Shown: positions 9,730 to 17,700 of the stretch, piece by piece
How the letters are laid out: every line of letters starts with the position of its first letter
How positions within the stretch are numbered: position 1 is the first letter of the stretch
NCBI GenBank assembly: GCA_036897485.1
Contig: JAYMTF010001719.1
Location: 1-21,683 of the forward strand
DNA: 21,683 nt
Direction of reading: 5' to 3'
From: Pelargonium nanum
Taxonomy: Eukaryota; Streptophyta; Magnoliopsida; Geraniales; Geraniaceae
Notes under the pieces: generated by a model
Seen by the model: the letters and a program-made list of their open reading frames with translations, nothing else
What the model was told of the DNA's origin: nothing
The model's database searches: none
Translations under genes and position numbers: made by a program

Positions 9730-12700
9730 TCATGCTCGAGCACTCTGTTCGACAGATGAAGCGTTGCTAAAACCTGAGAATATATGGACAGGACATATGT
9801 AAGTTCAAACTTAATATTGTCCAAACTGTAATAATCTTACTGGTTTGAAATTATTCAATAGTGTCAATTATATGGATGAAACTTGCAACCTCCGAAAAAT
9901 TTGCATATGCATTTGAGTGTTTATACTTACTCCTTCTCTTCTTAATTTTGTTTCTGAAGCCTCTTTTCCTACTAAATGCTGTCTCCTGTAACCACAAAAT
10001 CCACCCAGAAAGTGCAACAAGTTCAGTGGCAAGACAAGCATACATGGAATATGGAGTCCATTAAGATAAATATTTTGATAGCCATTTATATTCATAATTT
10101 GGAGAACATTTTTTATCCAAAAGCTCAAATAAAGAGAAACAACCAGGATAGGAGACTCTCTGTTGTAAGTTCAAGAAATTACCACAGGCTGTCCAAGTTC
10201 GGCAGCTTGACGAACTGTATCAACAAGGTCTCGGTTTGATTCGGTGTACAGACTTGTGACAAGTCCAGATTTACCTGCTCTAGCTGTGCGACCAATCCTA
10301 TGCAAAAAGTCTACAGCAGATGAAGCAAAGTCTGCCTGCAATCATCAGCATATCCAATGGCAAATCAGTCTTCAGTGATTATAGCAAAGTAAAGGAAAAA
10401 ATTCTTTTAGAAAGCATGCTAAGTAGAGTGGTAGCAGAAAATACATATTGGTAGAGAAAACCGTTATAGGTCTGTCCTGTCCCATATTAAAGCAACTTAA
10501 AATCAAGTCTTTAGTTACTGGTTTATATCAGGAGCTTTAGAGTTGCTTTTTAGCACAAATTACAGTTTGTGGCACTTGATATTCAGAAAAAAAGTTCCTA
10601 AGATTTTGGAGCTTGGCACCCTATCACAGACAGGAGAGTGCAAATATTAAGGCATTCACTTCTTCTAACCTCGTCAATATTACTACTAAACTTGGGTAAC
10701 AAAAGACACCACAAGACTCAAGTAATAAAAATAATTTCAAAAATAATTATAGTGCAAGGATTAGCATCAAATCCTAATCATCTCTTAACACTCAAATCCA
10801 GGTCGGCACATAAGTTCATCACCCCAACTTCCAAAGCAGTACCTTAAGAATCACAATCTTGCAGAAGTTCTAATCATATGGCATTTGTTATGTAATCAAC
10901 TAATCATAGATACTCTATAATTGACAATTTCTACACATCAAATTAGGTCACCACATCGGTCCAGGCACTGAACTCTAGTTTGCAATTTCTCCGGATTATG
11001 TGTCAGTCCCATCTAGATTTAGACGCTTCTACTCAAGAATACAAATTTAAATATTTTTTTTCTAAGAGGTTTCTCAGAACAGTCCCAGCAAGTAGATGAC
11101 AGACAAACAAACCCCACACCTTTACGCATGCACACTCACACAACTTATTACGGTTGTTTACTTCTCTTTAATCATGATACACTAAAAGAGCTATTGTCAA
11201 ACTTATACTTCAATTCCCCCCCTCCTCCTCTTGTGTATGCATTTACAAGTGCTTCTGCCACAGGTGAAATTACTAACACATGAAGCACTACCCAAACTGA
11301 TGGTAAAAAGAAAAGCACCTGAATAACATGCGAGACATTTGGAATGTCAATACCACGTGCAGCAGCATCTGTGCACACAAGAATGCCACCTTTCTCTTGA
11401 AAATCATTTAAGGCTTTTTCACGGTCACTAAACGAGGAGCCCTTGTGGTAACGATAACATTTGATCCCGGCTGTCGATAATATCTTTGCCACTGCTTCAG
11501 CAGCTTCAATAGTGTTCGCGAACACCATAGTTCGACTTACATCAGTGCCACTATCCAACAATTTAGATGTAGAACCTTGTTTGACAGCATCTATGAGTGC
11601 ATTGACTTGTGTATCAACTGAAACTTCAACCCACCTCTGCTCCATCCTGAAATAGAAAAGAATCAATAAATCTTCAAGCAACATGCGAAACATAACTCAT
11701 TATAATATTAAAAGGGACCCAAGCAATAAATTGAGCAAATAGGCAAATGATGCAAAATAAACATGTCCTAGCAAATGTACAGAATAAACCCAAAGTTCAC
11801 AACAAAAAGCAGAGAGTTACAAGACAAGGAAAGAAAAATAATGTTTTCCAGGGAGTTAATCCACTTTTCATTTAACATTAACTGATTTAGCATAATAAAT
11901 ACTTACATGATGTTACCTATCACTGCAAGCATATAATCAAAATAGATCATCACTTAGTTGTATAAACATAAAGCAAGCAAACAGTGCTTATAAATGGTTA
12001 CCAATAGCCAGAAAAGAATGTGGAACCTGGGATTGTGATAATGGAGGTAGTTTCCAGTAACCCAATTGGCTTCTGGAAACATGAGCTTCAACACTGACCC
12101 AGCAGTTTTCTTTCCATTGACTGGAAGGGTGGCTGCAACAAAAACATACTGCTTACTACGCTCATAAATCTTTCTCGCTCTCCACCACTCTCTTCTGTCT
12201 TTTCTTTGGATAGATCCAGCTTCAATCTTCTCTGGCAAATCATCAATAACTGCTTCATCTCTGGAATCTTCCTCACCTTCTAAGATGCTTTCAGTTGGCA
12301 GGTCTTCTTCTTCCAAGGAATCAATGTGCAACAATGGATCATCTTTCAAATCCTTTGCCCTCTCAGGTGTAGATTCTTTAGTCCGCGACAACAACTTTTC
12401 ATCAAAACGTAGCATATGTATAAGACGAATAATTTGATTCTGGAAGCTCCCACAGAGAAGCATATCTGCTTCATCAAACACCTACACAAACTACTAGTTA
12501 AGAATATGCACTAGTTTCTGATTTTGGTTTTCCTTAGGTTGCATATATGATTCTCCAAAAGAGCAAAATAAAAATAAAAATAGGGTGATGCTACAAGCAA
12601 AAGCATACCACATATTTTACATCACGCAAAAACTCCAAACGACGCTGTTTTTCTGGATTAATATTATTCAGAAGAGCAGCTGGCGTTGATACAATGATAT

Positions 12701-14396
12701 CAGGTCTTTTAACTGGCCACCCCTGCAGTCAGTGTTTCTTAATGAATCAAACTTCAATAGATTGATAGGTGACATAAGTTGAGCATACACTGCTATATGA
12801 AGGCACAAATACTGCATGACAAGAAAAATTGGAACATGAATACCTGTTGCCCACCAACAGTTGCAACTCCAAGAAGTGGTTCGCCACTATCATTGCGAAG
12901 ACTGTTAGCCATTCGAACCACTTGCTCACACAGCATTATGTTTGGACAAAGAACAAGGAAAATTTTACGGGGTGGGGTTAATTCTTTACCGGATGAAGTA
13001 TTTCCAGAATCATCATTTGCACGGCATAGCTTATCAATTAGAGGAACTAGGTACCCATGTGTTTTACCACTACCTGTCTCTGCAGCAATTACTACATCCT
13101 TTCCTGAAAGTATAGATGGTATGCAGGCAGCCTAAAATGCAAATGAAGATATCTCAATAAGACAAATACATGCATATAAAGAAAAATAAACAAGCAAACT
13201 AGACAAAATAAGTGTCTTGTTTGAATTTTTGCAAAAATTAAGGATGATATAATTAGTGTTTGACTTTCTCCTACGTGCCTTTATGTGTCTTTTCTTTATT
13301 GCAACAAAATCATGTGGTTCTCGCTAAATTATCTTAGTAATAGTACGTCATTGGTCATTCATATATAATTCACTTACCAAAAAGGAGAGTGAACAATATT
13401 TGGGGGCAACAAATTTAGTAACGAGGACTCTTGTTTCGAGACAAAGGGAGTATTATAACAAACTAAAATACTTAATAAAAGAAACTTGGCATAAGAAAGT
13501 CAGCCCCTATCAATTAATCACTTTACCTAAGAACATTCACCTTTCCCGTCTTTGTGACCCTAAGTAATATAAAACAAGTAGGGAACCCTGGACTTAAGAG
13601 CTTAGGTGTCTAGTTTTGGAGTTGGCCCGACTTCTTAATATAAACCTTTCATTTATAAAGAAAGACCACAAGGTCAAATAAAATTTGTCACCTCTTATCA
13701 TACTCTAGAATCTAATTCTGCATTACTAATTTTTGACACCCTACAATCTCAACCACGAGCAGCCTTACTTCAAATTTAACACATTCCCAATTTCATTTCT
13801 AAACAAAGAAAAACTAATGCAACTTGGAACATTTATATTTCTCGATCCTCGCAGTGGACACAAGACTACAATTATTAGGCCTCAAATGCTAAGCAATTAG
13901 ACTTACTACTGAGTACATGTTGCACTTCATAACTGAAACCATAAAAAAAAATACAATTTATGTTATTTCCAATCCAAATATTCCCCAGCAACATCTCAGT
14001 TGGTGCAATAAAAATCCAACCATTACATGATCTCATTTGTAACTTTGGCCCCCAAATTCAAGCATTGTAAGAGCTCACCTGAACCAGAGACGGCCTCTCG
14101 ATGCCGGCACCAGTGAGAGCTCGAGCAACCTTCTCGGATAGACCCAAGGACGTCCACGACACGCGCTCTTCGGCGAAAAAGGTGTCATTTTCACTTCTAC
14201 TTGAACCGGAAGTTCCGAACGCCCTGACGTGGCGGAGGCGCGGCTGTTTCAGCCATAACAAGCGGAATCCGGCCGGAGAGGAGGACACGGAGCACAACGA
14301 AGCATCACCAACAATGGAGGAAAACGAGTGCCTAAATTGCGAGAGGAGCTTAGCTCTAGAGAAACGGAACGCAGAAACTGAGCGATGAAGAATCAT
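9730..14396 (-). CDS. RH22: DEAD-box ATP-dependent RNA helicase, RH22/HEAVY SEED 3 type
   Basis: Exons in coding order are 14396-14079, 13131-12844, 12722-12609, 12481-12027, 11646-11319, 10335-10183, 9985-9931 and 9773-9730 (TGA), giving about 584 residues. I chose the ATG at 14396 (MILHRSVSAF), which matches the recalled RH22 start; an in-frame ATG lies at 14420. The Ser/Arg-rich N-terminus fits a plastid transit peptide. Motifs: Q-motif ending SLVQ106; motif I AAETGSGKT 122-130; DEAD 243-246; motif III AATLP 356-360 (SAT in most family members); motif IV TMVFANT 431-437; motif V TDAAARGID 484-492; motif VI HRIGRTARAG 513-522. An acidic insert of about 100 residues separates motifs II and III, and the tail is basic (SRKRGFRNKIKKRR). 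I recall RH22 (At1g59990) as plastid-located and needed for plastid ribosome assembly. The exon 3/4 junction is odd: the acceptor AG lies two bases upstream of the reading phase needed (12483 against 12481). Confidence 0.92.
10336..11318 (-). other. Long intron of the RH22-like gene
   Basis: This is 983 bp of AT-rich sequence with a short C-rich run near 11215-11228. I see no exon, transposon ends or RNA gene. Confidence 0.6.
11647..12026 (-). other. Intron between RH22 exons 4 and 5
   Basis: This is 380 bp of AT-rich sequence. Nothing is recognised beyond the splice signals. Phase is consistent: AG of exon 4 plus G of exon 5 makes an arginine codon. Confidence 0.7.
13132..14078 (-). other. 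First intron of the RH22-like gene
   Basis: The intron is 947 bp and lies between the Q-motif exon and the motif I exon. Its left part (about 13200-13453) looks like a Stowaway-type miniature transposon. The rest is AT-rich with no recognisable feature. Confidence 0.65.
13200..13453. mobile_element. Probable degraded Stowaway-like MITE (Tc1/mariner type)
   Basis: The right end reads, on the minus strand, TACTCCCTTTGTCTCGAAAC followed by AAGAGTCCTCG. This is close to the recalled Stowaway end CTCCCTCCGTCCCAAAATAAG. The left end has GACAAAATAAGTGTCTTGTT, which resembles the inner part of the same end in the opposite direction. The length of about 254 bp is typical. The left terminus is eroded and the TA target duplication is not clear. 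Confidence 0.5.
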
Positions 14397-14456
14397 TCGT
14401 GGTCGTGATGGTGGTGGCAATTGCAGATTGTATGTGACAGAAAAGTCGAGAGCTTT

Positions 14457-14476
14457 AGGGTTTTTGCTTAAACCCT
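14457..14476. promoter_or_regulatory. Inverted telo-box pair in the RH22 leader or promoter
   Basis: AGGGTTT (14457-14463) and AAACCCT (14470-14476) are perfect 7-bp inverted arms around six bases. They sit about 60-80 bp upstream of the RH22 start. On the RH22 strand the proximal arm extends to AAAACCCTAAAG, which contains the plant telo-box AAACCCTA. Telo-boxes are known in promoters of ribosome and translation genes; function here is inferred. Confidence 0.6.
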
Positions 14477-14655
14477 CGCAGTGGGTTAAAACTTAAAAAT
14501 TGAGGATGGTGCTGTGACGAAACTCTGTCACGGACACGTTATTAATAAACCCGTTTTTAAGTGAAAACGCGATTTCAAGTAACGCTTGTAGGTTTCAGTG
14601 GATTTGAACACACTAGATATTAACCGTTGGTCGGTTATTTACATCTGAGTTGCTG

Positions 14656-14663
14656 TATAAATA
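14656..14663 (+). promoter_or_regulatory. TATA box of the POLL gene
   Basis: TATAAATA lies 79 bp upstream of the ATG at 14735. This predicts a leader of roughly 45-50 bases. Confidence 0.65.
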
Positions 14664-14706
14664 AGACTGAACAGTGAATTTGTCAAAAAAAAGACTGAAC
14701 AGTGAA
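14663..14706 (+). repeat. 16-bp direct repeat at the POLL transcription start region
   Basis: AAGACTGAACAGTGAA occurs exactly at 14663-14678 and again at 14691-14706, 28 bp apart, with a poly-A run between. It directly follows the TATA box. Confidence 0.85.
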
Positions 14707-14734
14707 GAGCAGAGAGTGAGAGAGAAGACACAAA

Positions 14735-17700
14735 ATGGCGCCAAAGGCAACTAGAAACCGAGCTCCGGCTTGCGATCCAGAAGGAATGTTCGCTGAAATG
14801 GTGGTGTTCTTGGTCGAAAATGGCGTTCAGAGTCGCCGATTACAGGTATTGGTTTTGGCCTTCGGTTGATCTGTGATTGTTTTTGTAAACTGTAGGGTCT
14901 GATTGGTGGTTTTGTGGTGAATTTAGATATGGAAGCAGAAGCTGGTGCAATTGGGAGCAGTCATAGAAGAGAGGCTGAGCAAGAAGGGGACTCATGTGTT
15001 CGCTATGAGCTCAGCTGCGCTTCTTCAACATTTTGGCAGTGATGGCTTGGCCCGCTTCAAAGGAGTGAGTCTCTCCAATTTCCTAATTATATTGATATAA
15101 GATTGTGTTTGGTTGTTTCAATTTGTGTTGCATGCAATTTCATGATCCAGACGGAGCCTCGAAGCTTCTTGTTCCAGTAAAATAGAGATAGAACCTATAG
15201 GATACTTAACTGAATATTTCCTAGTATGGTTTCAGCATAACTGAATTTTGTAGCAATTAGCTATATATCACTAAATATTCTTTGAAAATCTCATGAGGTT
15301 TAGTATCTCATCACAAGAGTGTTTAGAACGAAGTAATGATGGTTACTATGACTTGTTGCAGAATGTTCTCCAATATCAGTGGCTTGAAGATAGCTTGAGA
15401 CTGGGAAAAAATGTACCCGAGGATATATACAAGCTAAAAATGGGCTCAGAAGAAGATTGTACACCAGAGAAATCCTCAAGTCCTAAATCGGATGAAAACA
15501 ATTCTGCTGAGGATGAGCCATCGTATTGCAAAAAGATTAGATCCTCCCTTGAGGATTCACAAAATACAAGTGTGAAAATCAGGGGAGATGTGAAGAATAA
15601 TGATGTATACAAAGGACCGAACACTCCCAAAAGTTCCGGCAATTCATCTCACACTGTAAGTTCATTAAATGCATTCTCAACGAGCTCTGATAGGGATGTA
15701 AGTTCAAGTTTCCTTTAAAAAAATAGGTTCACGTGATAAACTTCAGTGTTTCTACCCTCTCATCTCTCCCTTTCTGACTTCCTATCTCTCTCTGATTCGT
15801 ATTATTTATTGTATCTGGTTCCAATGTTATTTTGCAGCCAAGTTTTTTTCTGCATTTGCTAATCACTTAACAAATTGACACATTGCAGTCCTTGCCATAC
15901 AATCCACCTGATTTGAACCAGAACATAACTGAAGTATTTGGAAAGCTCGTCAACATATATAGAGGTGAGACTTCATTACTAGTATAGCTTTACATTCATA
16001 CATACATAGTTCATATGCTTTTGCCAGCCTTGTTAGGGCTCTCCTACGGATCTGATGTCTTGTGGTAATTTTTTTAAAGCACTTGGGGATGATCGGAGAT
16101 CATTTAGCTACTCCAAGGCTATTGCAGTTATTGAGAAGTTGCCTTACAAAATTCAAACTGTTGACCAAGTCAAAGACTTGCCTACAATTGGAAAGTCAAT
16201 GCAAGATCATGTAAGCAAACGTACATAATTTTGAGTTCACTATTGCTGCACAAGTTTCTCATCATCTTTCCATGGCAAGATGGCCGAATATAATATAGCC
16301 AACAAATCCCTTTTCTTTTACTACTAAGCAAGGCAATGTAGGATACATCCTGAAGTATATTCCACCCGGAATATACTTTTTGAATCGTGATAACATCGTT
16401 AACTTGTTTAATTGTCTTTTGATCCGGTGCTTGAGCTTCCAAGTGCTAAATACTTGCATGCTTCTTTTAAACAATGATACCGGGATGACAGATCAATTCT
16501 GAGGACTTGAAACTTAATAGATTGACTTTTTCATTAAAACTAAAATTCATATTTTGAGTAACCTATGCTGTAATATCTTGTATTTGCCTGTTCACAAAAT
16601 GAAAATTTCTCCTAATCAGCTTGATACTCATGGATGTCATTGGTAATTGCTTTCAGATTCAGGAGATTGTAACAACTGGGAAGCTATCTAAGTTGGATCA
16701 CTTTGAGACAGATGAAAAGGTGTTGCAGGAGTTCTCATTAGACTAAATTTCAAAATCATGGAGTTCTGAATGCTTTATAAGAATATTTCTGCATCTTATC
16801 AATAGTTATCCATGACTAAAGATAGCTGTAATTTATTACTGTTATTCATATTTTATTAAACTATGTACAGCAGGGAATTATGCACTAATATTATTCAGGC
16901 TAATTTTATTTTCAACACCCTACAGTTCATCATAATCTTGCTTACAGCTTTTTTGCCATATACATCCTTCTAACTCAGGTGCGAACAATCACTTTGTTTG
17001 GGGAAGTTTGGGGTATTGGTCCAGCCACTGCATTGAAATTGTATGAGAAAGGCTACCGAACACTTGATGATCTGAAGAATGAAAGCTCATTGACACATTC
17101 CCAGAAGTTAGGGTTGAAATATTTTGACGATATCAAGCAAAGGATTCCACGCCTTGAGGTCTGATTACCGTCCTTCTCACAGAACCGATCTATGCTAACT
17201 TAGAAATATTATTTTTTATTTTTTTGTGTGTGTGTGATTATGAAGGTTCAAGAGATGGAACTTCTATTACAGAAAGTTGGGGAGGATATTTTGCCTGGGG
17301 TGAGCATTCTTACTTTTTGACTAAACTTATATGCCTTATATATATATCAAGAACTTGGAAATATTGAGTATAAACACATCTACATTCATAGAAGTACATA
17401 TCGAGATATGTAAAGAGTATTTACTATTTAGGTGTCTATCTGTATCAAAAAATTTACAAGAACAGCTTCATTTTCTTTGTGCCAGTAAAAAGATATCTTT
17501 AGTAAGAAACTGAGCATGAAAATAGTTATAATTATCATATCAGTTAAATTGGTAAGAAAGTATAATTTTGAATGTGGAATTTTCCAGAATCCCTGTCTCA
17601 CGTTAGAAGCTCTTATCCTCTTCGCTATAAAAAGGTTATAATCCTATGAAATATTAAATTGATCAGAAAATGGTGTTTTGCATTTGGTGTCATGAATGTA

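Larger units (their letters stand above)
14397..14734. promoter_or_regulatory. Compact divergent promoter between RH22 and POLL
   Basis: Only 338 bp separate the two start codons. The RH22 side has an inverted telo-box pair (14457-14476) and no evident TATA box. The POLL side has TATAAATA at 14656-14663 and a 16-bp direct repeat at its probable transcription start. Between them GTGAC (14514-14518) and GTCAC (14527-14531) form a small inverted repeat with TGACG-type cores, a possible bZIP site. Confidence 0.7.

Noticed and set aside
9868-10128. Alternative reading of the RH22 terminal exon running on past KIKKRR
   Set aside because: A strong donor (GTAAGT at 9930) follows, and a matching acceptor at 9774 leads to a short final exon in phase (SFSNASSVEQSARA), so the longer frame is intron read-through.
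14101-14388. Plus-strand 95-codon open frame at the RH22 first exon
   Set aside because: It is the antisense shadow of RH22 exon 1, which has the transit peptide and Q-motif in the minus frame.
15293-15361. Upstream extension of POLL exon 3 as coding sequence
   Set aside because: A TTGCAG acceptor at 15361 gives the correct BRCT continuation in phase. The extension would insert 23 unrelated residues into the BRCT fold.
16182-16474. Minus-strand open frames in POLL intron 5
   Set aside because: No recognisable domain or transposon ends. They lie wholly inside an intron apart from a short overlap with exon 5.
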